Shown here: positions 1 through 9,343 of the stretch, piece by piece
Layout of the letters: each line of letters begins with the position of its first letter
Numbering within the stretch: position 1 is the first letter of the stretch
DNA from: Plakobranchus ocellatus
Lineage: Eukaryota; Mollusca; Gastropoda; Plakobranchidae
NCBI GenBank assembly: GCA_019648995.1
Contig: BLXT01003769.1
Coordinates: 1,086,453 to 1,109,065, forward strand
Length of the DNA stretch: 22,613 nucleotides
Direction: 5' to 3'
Notes under the pieces: model-generated
What the model was told of the DNA's origin: nothing
The model's input: the letters and a program-made list of their open reading frames with translations, nothing else
Database searches by the model: none
Program-made: the position numbers and the translations under genes

Positions 1-150
1 TTCTGCAAAAATCTCAATATGGACATATCGATCCCTAAAATCGAAATTTTCATTGCCAGAGAAGCCGCTCCTCCCGTTAATGTGAAAGCCAATATAGTGG
101 TTTGTTGCTGTTACCTCATTGGGGAGGGGTTGATTGGGTCAATTTATGGG
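1..150 (-). other. Unidentified open frame at the left edge
   Basis: The first 150 or so bases are richer in GC than the DNA that follows. On the minus strand a frame of about 45-50 codons stays open and runs out of the left edge; it includes the stretch NENFDFRDRYVHIEIF. The plus-strand frame here is also open, so openness alone is weak evidence. I do not recognise a family. It could be the edge of a repeat or of an exon. It does not resemble the missing N-terminal half of the glutathione S-transferase encoded to the right. Confidence 0.2.
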
Positions 151-336
151 CTCACCATAACTTACGGATTTTCCTTGTGGTTAAGTGAGTATATACAGAC
201 CATTTCAGTACATGCACAGTGCAGTCAAACTTTCTTCCAAATGCTTTGGAGCAAAAGAGCTATTGTTAATCTTGATTATTGGTATAGCCTTATTTTCATC
301 AATCAGAATGACTATGAAATGCTGTAACCTTTGTCC

Positions 337-1090
337 TTTTTTTTTTGTTTAAATTGATTATGAGGAGAAAAAATAATTTATCATTTTGCACACATAATTG
401 AGAATAAATTGTGAATCTTCTTCAGGTACCTTGTCTGGAACAGATATTGGATATCATGTTCCTCCACCACTCAAACCTATTCTCCGTTAACCTCGTAAAG
501 GTGTTAATGCTACCCTTCCTATTGCCCATGACTTAAGGCTTTCAATAAAAGTTATTCTCTGTATACCCCTACTACATTTGCCTTCAATCTGCCCAGTGAT
601 TGCTAAGTGTTCTAAACTCTTGTGTCGTCAAATATGGCCTAAAAATTGTAGTTGCCTCTGTATGGTTTTAATTAAGATTAGCCTCTTTCGGTACCAATTC
701 ATAGGACTTTTTTTTCTGTGCATGATATCCTCATCATTCATTTCATAAACCACATCTCTACTGCTTCTATTTTTTTCTTGTTTCTTTGTTTATTATCCGC
801 CACTCTCTACCATACAAAAAAACTGACCATGCATATGTTTTCATTACCCTTATTTTGGTTTTCATACTTGTTTCTGTTTGCCAGTATTGGTTTCATTTTT
901 TGGAAGGAATCTTTGGCCATAGCTATTTTTTTACTTATTTCACTTGTGCATCTGTCATTTGATGTTATCAGATAACCTAGATATTTGAATTTTATAATTT
1001 TGTAACTTGTTTGATTTGTTCACCTTTGCTAACAAGACTGATACAGCTTGATCCCAGTATAAATTTCTAATGGAACTCATATTTCAGTCA
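337..1090 (-). mobile_element. 3' end of a degenerate non-LTR retrotransposon (copy 1)
   Basis: Read on the minus strand, this is the C-terminal part of a LINE-type reverse-transcriptase polyprotein. Clean pieces in order are KFKYLGYLITSNDRCTSEIS followed by KKIAMAKDSFQKMKPIL (about 870-990), KIEAVEMWFMK (about 740-775), RQLQFLGHI near 640, IEGKCSRGIQ near 565-595, and TENRFEWWRNMISNICSRQG ending in a stop at about 422. These match the region after the RT palm, including the usual GHI and EGK-RGRQR motifs. Several frame changes and stops show that it is dead. A run of ten A on the minus strand (337-346) is a plausible 3' tail. The upstream RT and endonuclease parts are absent, as in a 5'-truncated copy. 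It lies in the intron upstream of the first visible GST exon, antisense to that gene. Confidence 0.82.
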
Positions 1091-1256
1091 GATCTTATTG
1101 TTAACATCACATTTTACTTAAAGATTATATTGTAGTATACTGTAGACCTACTATCATGAGAACAATAATTGTCCTTTCAATATATACATTTCTTTTTCAT
1201 ATTGTCCCTTAAGTTTAAAATTTAGATGCATGCATATCACCTTTTTTCTTTTCCAG

Positions 1257-1360
1257 GGCTTTATGGCAACACAGAGGAGGAAGCAACTTTCATTGATATT
1301 CTTAATGATGGTGTAGAGGATCTGCGCAAGACATATACTATGATGATTTATAAAAACTAC
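1257..1360 (+). CDS. GSTP1: GST Pi exon: start of the helical domain
   Basis: The acceptor is ttttccag and the donor gtgagt. The exon enters with two bases that finish a Gly codon (incoming phase 1) and encodes 34 residues beginning LYGNTEEEA, then NDGVEDLR, and ending MMIYKNY. This matches the linker and first helices of the C-terminal domain. It leaves in phase 0. Confidence 0.92.
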
Positions 1361-4300
1361 GTGAGTGTTAGGATTATAATCTATATAGATGGTCTATTTT
1401 ACTAACGTTACTAGATGTTAAAAGACCTTGAAGAAATTGATGACATGTTGCTAACTCTGTGTGATATTATGTATGTGTAGCAGTCACACTAAATGAGTTG
1501 AGCTGTGGTTTTGCAGGACTGACTTTAAAATGAAAACCATTACTCCTTCATTTGCTAATTGTCAAAGTCCTGATCAGCATCACCATTTCTATGTTAGACT
1601 TAGGTTGAATTTATGATGATACACGTTTGAAAGGCTACTGCTGAGAACTGCTTCATTGGAACTCTTCAGCAAATGTTTCCAAAACAGCCTACATTGAGTA
1701 GTGAATTTTATATCTCTCAGAAATTGATAAATTTACTGTTTCTTCAGATTTTTCCTACTAGTAGTTAGTCAAGGTGGATTCAGATGGTGATAATGATCTG
1801 TTTGATAATGATGACTGAGGGGATGAATATTTAGCCGAACTTGATGTTCTAACAGTGAAAGAAATACATGAAGTCCTGTAATATAAAAAAATTTTCAATT
1901 GAACAAGAGACAAATTTCCCAACCTGAGGTATAGCAAGGTGAAGCAGGGCCTTTCCTGGGCTTCCAAGGTTAAGGGAATCACTTCGAACTAGATCTACAC
2001 ATGCAAACTTATAATTTTGAGTCTTTGTCTACGCTTCAGTAACTTGACAAATCTGGTGTACATTCAACAAAACCTTTTGTACTGTACTGCCAGAAAATTC
2101 TTTAAAAATTTTTTTTGCTATCCTGTTTTTAGGAGGCAGGAAAGGATGATTTTATTGCAAGCTTGCCTGAACAACTTCAGTATATGGAGGTATGAGAGTT
2201 TCGTTTTTTTAAGAGAGCAATATTTGGATGGAAGACTTTTATAGCATAAACTTAAATGAGAATCATTCATGCATGCTGGTGAAAGAACAAAAAAAAAAAA
2301 ATTAAACATCTTCCACCTAAATAGTCAGTTGATTTTTTTGTTTTTTTGTATTATACTATGGTATAAGATAATACAAAAAACTGACATGCTTTTAAAGTTA
2401 TGGATTAAAAAAAAAACAACAAAATAATATCTTTTATTCCATAACTATAGATTTGAAATATGTGTAGAACATCCCTTGTAAATTTCATGAAACAATATTT
2501 AGACAAGTTATCTAAAACTTGAGATCTCATGAGTGATTTTTTTTTCTTGTTTGTTTTTTTGAAAATACAACCAATGATTGTTTTTTTCTTCTATAATTAT
2601 ATGATAAAGGTGCTTTGACAGCTTCTAGCTGAATATTTCTTGTTATCCTCAATGGTTTGGATTTTTACGGCTGACTACTCTTGTTTTTCAGCATGTATTT
2701 AAAATTTAGTTCTATATGATCTTCAGCCAGTGTGTAATGAAGAGCGTTCATGATCATGACTCTGCTTTTCATCCTATCTTCTGTTGCCCTAATGGTGTCA
2801 TAGTTTTCTGATGTTTTCAACCATGTAGATAATCTGTCTAAGATTCTGCTCTTTGTTGTCCATAGGCTCTTTGCCATTGAATTTTCCTGTGTTATAAAAT
2901 ATTCTAGTTTTCCTTTCTTCATTGTGAGACAAGAAAATTGTTCCCGGTCTTCCTTTGTCTCTCTTTTTTTTGTAGTTCTTCATTTGTTTCAGTGCAGGAA
3001 ATCTTCATCTCTTGAAAAATCACATTTCTGTTGCCTCCAGCTGTTTCCGCATTGTTTAGTTTATTGTGCAAGCCTTGCATGCGTACAATAAAAACAGGCT
3101 CTTTGCAACATTTATGGGTTCTTTTCCTGAGACTTAAGTGGGATTTTTTTTGTATGTGTTCATGTTTTGAAATGCTGATTTTGCTTGGTGTATTTGGACT
3201 TTTCATCCACATGTGGTATATATGCAACGTCGGATACATGTCAGTTTAGTCCACAGGCCGCATTTAGCTGATAAAAGGCTTTATCGCCCGCCATCGCCCT
3301 TTATGGGCGTTGGCGGAAGCGCCCGCTATCGCCCGTTGATACTTGACTATAGCATACACTTTTATAGTATGGAATAAGCCTCTTTATTTTCTTTACAGTG
3401 GCTGGGCCTTAATAGTTTCTGTTGCTGGAAGAGTTCTACTTTTGTTTTCCGTTTACTGTTCTAAAATGGAATGAATGGTTACTTAGTAACGATTTTTTTC
3501 AAAATGACCTTCAACTTGCTCTCGCAACTGACAGACAGATCGACGAATAAAGATGAAGATGAGGATAGTCACGTAGATGATGTTGGAGATGAAATTGATG
3601 ATGAAAGTGATGTCGATTTTGATTTAGAGGAGGGAAAAGGTGATGGGCTAAGTCTAGACTCTTCCGAGGATGATGAATCTGAATGTAGATCAAGATCTAG
3701 TCCTAGCCCCACTGCCGAGATTGTGTTGTCAATTTTTTTCAATATACCGTAATATAACTGATACTTAGTGTTATATTATATATCATTAGAAAGTGCATCC
3801 AATCTTCTATTTTTTGGTGTTTGAATTATGTTTGTACCTTCCTTGGTTTAAAATTTATGAGAAGTTTTATAAAACGTGTACTTTTGTAAATTAGAATTAT
3901 GCCCCTTACACCCGCCATAGGCCATTTTTAATTATGAGCTGGGCCAGCCCTCTATCAGTTAAGCAACCAGTTACCTCGCGACGAAACAATTGTTAGAGTA
4001 CCGTCCGTTGCACACCTGCGTACTTCTATTTGTTTTTACCTGTTTACTGAGGGTTTGAAGCTTTCCCTTTAATTTTTTCATAGAGATTGGACACATTTTG
4101 TGAAAATTACGACAAAATATGTCAGATTCTGAGGACAGTGACATTACCAAGGTCAACAGGCATGTACAGGATTTTGAGTTTGATGATGGGAGCGATGATT
4201 CGTGGCTAAATTTTGATGAAAATAACTCAGATTTGTCAGAAACTGAAATTGAAAGTCCAACTTCTAGTCGAGTAGGCAATGTTGAAAAAGGGTGTGGCTC

Positions 4301-7300
4301 AACAGCTGATTGAAACACTGCCACTGACACCACAACACACTATTATTGGTGGGAAGCCTATGAACTAGATAATCTGTTTGAATCTGACTAAAATGGTTTA
4401 GATTGGATTATTTTATTTAGTGGCGGGTCAAAGTCTGTCGTCAAGTTGTAATTTTTTAAACATTATACATACATAACCAGCACTGAACAAAACAAACACT
4501 ACTTGTCACACACAACAAAACATGAAATCCAAGATTTTTGGAATTTTCTTGAGGTCTTTTATTCTTTTAGACATACATTTGGGTACATAATGTTTCCTTT
4601 TTTTGTTAAATTCAAAGCCTGTCCAATACATCTCAAGACTTAATTCTTTCCTGATTTCTTCTCAAGATCCAAAACAAATGGTTTTCAATGATTTTCAACA
4701 TTTAGTTCACTTTCGTCGTGAATAACATGGGTCATATGACCCAAACTCACAAAACAAAAGATATCATAAAAAAGATTGTTCATTTCCTAACTGTTCTGTA
4801 AATATCACATTGTAAGGTCAGGCACAAACAGAGATATAATTTTGTTTGTAACACACCCTTGTTTTTCTGAACCCTGCCTTGGAACATGTGGACTGTAGGG
4901 AAACTATAAAAACGCGATGTGGAAGAAAAGTGTTAATTTTTGACACAGATTTTCTGTTAGATGTAATCAAGATATTTGAAATTCTCACCTTGACCATATT
5001 TTCTCCATTTATCCTGAAGTTGCATTTTAAATCTGTGCTTTTGTTTGGGTTTTCTTGGCATTTAAATGTAGCCCCATTTTCTTGTACTAACTATGATATT
5101 TAAAAGAGCCTGTAGATATTCCTCGCTCAGCAACACCAGCGCAACTCAATTTGTCCAGATTATATCTATTTATCACTGCTCCTGGGTGGTTTTTAATATT
5201 TGTTTTTTTGCTGTATATGGAAAATAAATCTGGAGAAAGGACTCAGCCTTGTCTTACAGTTTACACCCCTCTTTATGTGTTGGTTATCACTGGGCTTCTT
5301 ATTAACGTTCATTGATACTCTTTGTTCCCAATATATATTAGGATATATATCTCTCTATCTTACTATCTATGATCAATTCTTCCTAGATGTGTCTATGATC
5401 ACTGTTAGTCTGAATCTGTCAAAGGCTTTGGTAAAGTGTGTGAAACATATAGGTCTTTTTGTATTTCTAAACTTCATTCTATGAAATATAAATTGCATTT
5501 GCTGTTTCATTTCCTCCAAGAATCCACACTGTTTCTCAGCCATCTCTGGTTGTACCTTCTTGCTCTCATCATTATTGTCCTGAAAAGAATTTTTGTGACA
5601 TGGCTCATAAGACTAATTGTGTGATGTTGTTTACATTCTGTTGCTGCTGGCTTTTTTTGTAATGCGATAAATATTGATATCGAGATATCTAATAGAACAA
5701 AGCCACTGTTGCGTATGTATCATTATCAGTATGTCAGTTAAGACTGTAATTCCCATTTTGTTTATTGTCTCCAACATTTTGATTTGTATTTGATCAGGGT
5801 GAGCTGCTTTTCCTGTTTTTGTTTCCTTTATTTCACTTTTCTTTCATGACTGGAAGTTTCCTTTTTTTTCTTTTACTTTTTATTTCTGTCATCATAGAGT
5901 TCTTCCATAAATTCCAACCATTTTTCAGTTGAGTGTCTTATCTTTTTCCATGACTATTTTCCAATCGTTTGCCTTAACATCAGCTAGTACTGCAAGATTT
6001 CTTGTTATTTGTCTTTTAATGTGGCTTACACATGTCTGTTAGGTTATCATTTTTCTGTTATTCTATTTCTTAGCATTTTTCCTCCTGCCATGTTGCTAAG
6101 CTTCATTTCATTTTGATGTTATCTCTTTTGTTTAACTTTTTATATTTGTTTTTCTGTTGATTCTCTTTTTTTTTTTCTTCATCAGCTTAAGTATTTCTGT
6201 TGTCATACATTTTCGCTTTGCATTTAGCTGCTTTTGGATACAATTTGTTTGGCTGATTCAGTTATGCCATCTCATAACTTAGAAGGCCAGGGAAACCACA
6301 GCTATAAAATCCCAAATATAATATGACTCAAAATTTACAATTTTTTTTTACTGTATCTTATGACAAAACAAGTTTGTCCAGGAATAGCGACATGAGTTAA
6401 CATTTACACATAAAGAGAACAAGAAGGATAATAAACTTTATTTATTTCTTGATTATTCTAGGTAAAAGCTAAAATTAACAATTCTTATATCTGTGTCAAA
6501 AATGTATCTTTTTTCATACCATTAGAAAGTATATGTAAAGCGTTTGTAAATGTAAATGAATGCAACAGTGTTAGCTTTACAACTTGTTGACTCATAAGTT
6601 GAGGATCTTGGACATGGGCCCAATATTTCAAGCATATATTTTAATGGCTTGCTGTTTACATCATGTATTTCTGCCTAACTTGAAAAAAAAATTTTGTTTG
6701 CAAATTTCTCAGAACTATCTCATAAAATATGGAGATAAAACATCTGGATACAGTATTGGTCAAAAGGTATGTCAACAATAGATTTTAGTTAAAATTTCCT
6801 CCTTAAAATTTACTGATCTTATTATGTATGTTTAAGTAAGTCAGTACGAAATCACCAGGTTTCTTCTCTGACCTATATATATTTCTTAGTCTCTTCCACC
6901 TTTAAATAAATACACATGAGTTTGATGATGAAAAGGTTATTCATGTCTAACTCGTCAATTTTATTGCACATGTCTCTTGTGGTGACAATAAAGGTACAGG
7001 TTTATCCTGCCCTATTTATAAAAAAGGTTTATAAAACCTGCTAAAGTGCTAGCCTCACCTGTCATCATAAAAGAATTCCCATATAAAGTAGAATTCCTTT
7101 AAACCAAAATAAGTGGTTACGCCAAAAAGATTACTAAAGCCTGACTGCTAAAGCCCAATAATTTTTATTTATAGCCATTTAAAGTGAAAACCTGCTTAAA
7201 CCAAATCAAAAACTAAGGTCCTGTGTATTTTGAGTAAAAAGGGTTCCCCTATAAAATAATATCATTTATCTCAGTGATCCCTACATTTCGATGTCTTGTT

Positions 7301-7559
7301 ACTGCAACATAACATCTCATTTTGTGGTAACACTATCAGTATTTCATTTACATTTTTTTTTTGCTCACAGCGTTCATTTGTGGATTACAATCTACTGGAT
7401 CTACTTGATGCCCTGCATACTCTGAGTTCAACATGCTTGGATAATTTTCCCACTCTGGACTCTTTTCTGAAAGTGAATTTGGCCAAGCCAAACATTGCCA
7501 AATACCGTGAAACTGAAGCCTTCAAGGCCAGGCCCATAAATGGCAACAATAAACAATAA
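1257..7559 (+). CDS. GSTP1: Pi-class glutathione S-transferase, C-terminal exons (partial gene)
   Basis: This gene encodes a cytosolic dimeric enzyme that conjugates glutathione to electrophiles. Coding exons are 1257-1360, 2133-2189, 6713-6766 and 7371-7559. They give about 133 of roughly 210 residues, which is the all-helical C-terminal domain. Diagnostic stretches are NDGVEDLR, YEAGKDDF, LPEQLQYME, SFVDYNLLDLLDAL, CLDNFP and the terminal PINGNNKQ-stop, which is a Pi-class signature. The Ser-x-x-Asp N-capping box of the hydrophobic core is kept (SFVD). All junctions are GT-AG and in frame. The N-terminal glutathione-binding domain is missing, and bases 1-1256 show no candidate exon, so it lies to the left. 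The 4.5 kb third visible intron is swollen by nested transposons. No stop or frameshift suggests a pseudogene. The class assignment is firm; the exact orthologue name is inferred. Confidence 0.93.
1765..1992 (+). pseudogene. Decayed acidic ORF of unknown origin
   Basis: A single plus-strand reading frame with three internal stops looks like former coding sequence: VDSDGDNDLFDNDD, then EYLAELDVLTVKEIHEVL, then DKFPNLRYSKVKQGLSWASK. The middle part vaguely resembles a SAP-type LTVKEL helix, but this is only an impression. It sits in the GST intron 1361-2132. It is most likely a transposon-derived fragment, since it does not fit the GST protein. Confidence 0.35.
2133..2189 (+). CDS. GSTP1: GST Pi exon: 19-residue internal exon
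   Basis: This short exon runs from the acceptor gtttttag to the donor gtatga and encodes EAGKDDFIASLPEQLQYME. It is phase 0 at both ends and joins directly to the flanking exons. It corresponds to the conserved Y-E-A-G-K-D-D-Y and LP-x-QL segment of Pi-class enzymes. Confidence 0.92.
3285..3334. repeat. GC-rich hairpin with a repeated 15-mer
   Basis: In strongly AT-rich surroundings, cgcccgccatcgccc (3285-3299) recurs as cgcccgctatcgccc (3320-3334) with one mismatch. Between them, cgccatcgccc (3289-3299) and gggcgttggcg (3305-3315) form an 11-bp stem with one mismatch around a 5-base loop. It lies near one end of the inserted element, where subterminal repeats of a transposon would be expected. 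Confidence 0.6.
3471..3752 (+). CDS. Acidic ORF in the inserted element, hypothetical
   Basis: A 93-codon open frame has a core (about 3560-3690) that is almost pure Asp/Glu/Ser, for example DEDEDSHVDDVGDEIDDESD, followed by SSEDDESE and a short Arg/Ser/Pro stretch. The first 20 residues are not acidic and may be non-coding; a ctgacag at about 3528-3534 could be a splice acceptor instead. Acidic disordered N-termini are common in piggyBac-type transposases, but no catalytic domain follows. The His-rich frame on the opposite strand is a by-product of these codons. Confidence 0.35.
   Translation: MNGYLVTIFFKMTFNLLSQLTDRSTNKDEDEDSHVDDVGDEIDDESDVDFDLEEGKGDGLSLDSSEDDESECRSRSSPSPTAEIVLSIFFNIP
4119..4313 (+). 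CDS. Short acidic ORF with in-frame continuation past TGA
   Basis: The ORF starts at an ATG after about 200 bases that could be a leader and encodes 64 residues beginning MSDSEDSDITK, with FEFDDGSDDSW and NNSDLSETEIE. It looks like a disordered acidic N-terminus. After the TGA at 4311-4313 the same frame continues for 25 codons, including WWEAYELDNLFESD, before TAA at 4389-4391. The continuation has the same acidic character, so the TGA may be a later mutation in a decaying gene or a splice point. The product is not recognised; an N-terminal piece of a transposase is the simplest guess. Confidence 0.4.
   Translation: MSDSEDSDITKVNRHVQDFEFDDGSDDSWLNFDENNSDLSETEIESPTSSRVGNVEKGCGSTAD
4728..4743. 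repeat. 16-bp perfect palindrome
   Basis: tgggtcatatgaccca is its own reverse complement. It lies about 190 bp from the right edge of the inserted element and could be a protein-binding site or a subterminal repeat of that element. Confidence 0.6.
6241..6712. other. Intron sequence without recognisable features
   Basis: This is AT-rich GST intron DNA between the retrotransposon and the third visible exon. Near the end, T-rich stretches lead to the acceptor. No other exon or repeat is visible. Confidence 0.5.
6713..6766 (+). CDS. GSTP1: GST Pi exon: 18-residue internal exon
   Basis: The exon lies between the acceptor aatttctcag and the donor gtatgt and is phase 0 on both sides. It encodes NYLIKYGDKTSGYSIGQK, the stretch before the conserved SFxDYN helix. 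Sequence conservation is lower here than in the neighbouring exons, as is usual for this loop, so the call rests on splice sites, phase and position. Confidence 0.85.
6767..7370. other. Last visible GST intron
   Basis: AT-rich sequence. Around 7040-7210 short words such as aaacctgctaaag and aaaacctgcttaaacc recur loosely, which may mark an old repeat. The intron closes with a T-run and cag at 7370. Nothing coding is seen. Confidence 0.45.
7371..7559 (+). CDS. GSTP1: GST Pi terminal coding exon
   Basis: The exon follows a T-rich tract and the acceptor gctcacag. It encodes 62 residues from RSFVDYNLLDLLDAL to PINGNNKQ and a TAA stop at 7557-7559. It contains the N-capping box, the CLDNFP helix start and the Pi-class C-terminal tail. 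AATAAA at 7548-7553 overlaps the stop region by chance of sequence; the next one at 7845-7850 is a more sensible poly(A) signal. Confidence 0.95.
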   Translation, partial: RSFVDYNLLDLLDALHTLSSTCLDNFPTLDSFLKVNLAKPNIAKYRETEAFKARPINGNNKQ

Positions 7560-8757
7560 AAAGAGGTGGTTCCCACTGAAACACTTACTTTATATTGTCC
7601 AAAACAAAAATTCAGTAGTTACCTTAAAATTGTTTCACAGTTATTTACTTACTTATCAGAGTTTCAGCTTGTTGAATGCTTATTGGCATCTTTATATTTT
7701 TATTCAATGGCACAGTGCATGGGAACGGTTGTGTGACAAAATGAAAACATTGTCTTTAAGAGTGTGAATATTAATTTATTGTAGTAAAATCACCAGGATA
7801 AATTGTCAGTTTTGCTTGTAAAATGTAGCAAATGGACTTCAGCTAATAAATTACCCAGTAATGAACATAAAAATACAAGTGCAAGATTGTAGAATGAAAC
7901 AGGCGAGTTTCTACCCCCATTTTCCACTTTTGTTTGTAGCATGGCTCGTCATTAAACCCTTCACATATATTTATATGATATTTCTTTTTACTTTTGATAC
8001 TTGGAAGTCTAAATTTTTTTAAGATCTATGTCACAGTTAATTTTTCTACTTATTTGGTTTCAAAACATTTAAAAGTAGAGGTTTCCAAAAATTTTAAATT
8101 TTAAGCTTACGTAAAATATTTTTTCCAGCAGAAAACAAAATGGTTTACCACAATCATATTGAAAGATTTTTTAGCTTAAATAATATTCTTTTCATTTTTC
8201 CTGTTTTGTTGGGCATTACATCTATAGAAGTTAGTGATCTAAAATTAATTTTGCATTAAAGCAAAAGGTGTTAGCTTTATATGGATATTTTTTTAAGCTA
8301 TTGATTGTACAATATTGGACTTATCATTATGCGGAAAGCTTTTTAGACTTTTTATATTTTTTCCTATATAATTTACATGACTTAACTAAAAACTAAAAGG
8401 TACTATTGTGATTATAAGCATCTGGTATCCAATTTTTGTGGAGATGAGAAATATTCACATTCTTTATGCTAATTGCTTTGTTTTATGCTCGTAGCTATGG
8501 ACATTCCAAATCTTTTAATTTTGTATTGCTTTTTCAATTTATTGTATTTGGAAGTTAATGATAATGATTTGTTGCAAATAAGTAAAGATGCAGATCATGC
8601 AGGTGTTAGAGGCATTTTCAGTATGGCATTACATTGAATCCATGATTCATGAAGGGTGATATTATTTTATTTTTAATTTTATGCTACTTATCCAAGAAGA
8701 CAGTATTCAAATTCTAATGATTTTCACCTCAGTATTAAAATGATAATTACATTGTTA
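7560..8757 (+). other. Probable GST 3' UTR and AT-rich downstream DNA
   Basis: This follows the GST stop codon. AATAAA at 7845-7850 would give a 3' UTR of roughly 300 bases. The rest is AT-rich with no convincing ORF, RNA gene or repeat. Confidence 0.4.
7845..7850 (+). terminator. Candidate poly(A) signal for the GST gene
   Basis: A canonical AATAAA lies about 290 bases after the GST stop codon. This is a prediction from the hexamer only; later hexamers could be used instead. Confidence 0.35.
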
Positions 8758-8759
8758 TA

Positions 8760-9341
8760 CAGTGTACTCCACATAATTCAATATTTCCCTTAATTTGACA
8801 CACTTAAAAAATCCAAAATAATTCCCTCTTATTAATCCTTACTAACAAAATTTTGCACAAATTGACATTTTGCTCGGCTCATTTCTCTTAATTTGACAGC
8901 TCCTGGCCTGTTTCAGATCAAACTAAACCAAAATGCTTTTGCCTGGCTGCCTCTCACAGCAAAATGAATGTGCCCAATAACACTATTCATAGTGATTGAG
9001 TCATTGTGGGGGTGGAGAGGTGGGGGGAGGTGCTCAGGAGAGAAGGAAAGGTGTGACAGTAGGCTGGGCCTAGACTTGCATTCAGTGGCCTAGATTTAAC
9101 ACTGCAATATGCATGGATGGCAGTGGCAGGTATTCCCTGCTAGTACTAGACACCACTTATGTGCATGTGTGTGTGCGAAGCTGGCGGCAAGGGAGAAGAC
9201 AGTTAGTGTTGTTATATTTAATAATTAATACTTACTAAGGCAAAAGACTACTGCCCACCTTTTTTTTTGTTCTATAGCTTGTTTTTCTCACAATTGATGT
9301 GCGGCCCATCCCTTTGATGTCAAATTATCAGGTGTGCTCTG
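8760..9341. mobile_element. Possible pogo/Tigger-like DNA transposon remnant
   Basis: The left end, after a TA dinucleotide, reads cagtgtactccacataattc and is followed by repeated 'cttaatttgaca' words (about 8788 and 8887). That layout is typical of pogo/Tigger-type terminal repeats. The right end reverse complements to cagagcacacctgataattt and is also followed by TA (9342-9343). The match between the ends is only moderate. Inside is non-coding sequence with G-rich runs near 9005-9035 and a GT-rich stretch near 9163-9175. No transposase is visible, so at most it is a non-autonomous relic. Confidence 0.35.
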
Positions 9342-9343
9342 TA

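Larger units (their letters stand above)
3242..4932. mobile_element. Insertion inside retrotransposon copy 2, candidate DNA transposon
   Basis: The flanking retrotransposon frame stops near 4936 (…RKSVSKI) and resumes near 3240 (…MWMKSPNTPSKISIS). Comparison with copy 1 indicates that almost nothing is missing between them. The interruption is therefore an insertion. Its ends show inverted similarity: 3242 onward (cagtttagtccacaggccgc) and the reverse complement from 4932 (cacttttcttccacatcgcg) align at about 17 of 25 positions with one gap. TTAA lies at 4933-4936 and TTAG at 3246-3249, which hints at a piggyBac-like TTAA target, but the ends are not clean. Inside are two acidic ORFs, a GC-rich hairpin and a palindrome. 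No transposase catalytic domain is visible. Confidence 0.55.
2650..6240 (-). mobile_element. Degenerate non-LTR retrotransposon (copy 2), split by an insertion
   Basis: Minus-strand remains of a LINE-type RT polyprotein run from high to low coordinates. There is a pre-RT linker (TEILKLMKKKKR near 6180; TEKWLEFMEELYDD, frame-shifted, near 5890-5930). RT core pieces follow: LMSHVTKIL near 5595, FTKAFDR at about 5414-5437, and VRQG-stop-VLSP at about 5233-5262. Next come GLHLNAKKT near 5070 and FRINGENMVKV near 5000. After a 1.7 kb interruption the frame resumes with FLLYACKACTIN near 3090, a frame-shifted LEATEM, KISCTETNEE, KLEYF and TEDRMKSRVMIMNAL near 2740-2790. The catalytic YADD is not recognisable. 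Many stops and shifts show it is non-functional. The pieces are in the correct order, so this is one copy. It lies antisense in the GST intron 2190-6712. Confidence 0.85.

Noticed and set aside
431-490. Apparent terminal exon after ttcttcag (GTLSGTDIGYHVPPPLKPIL, stop) with a nearby AATAAA
   Set aside because: The opposite strand reads as the C-terminus of the retrotransposon (TENRFEWWRNMISNICSRQG), so the plus-strand frame is a shadow.
718-975. Plus-strand hydrophobic ORF resembling a membrane protein
   Set aside because: It is the antisense of A-rich retrotransposon coding sequence; the T-rich complement gives a false Phe/Leu-rich frame.
3511-3693. His-rich minus-strand ORF
   Set aside because: It is the complement of the Asp/Glu-rich codons of the acidic ORF on the plus strand.
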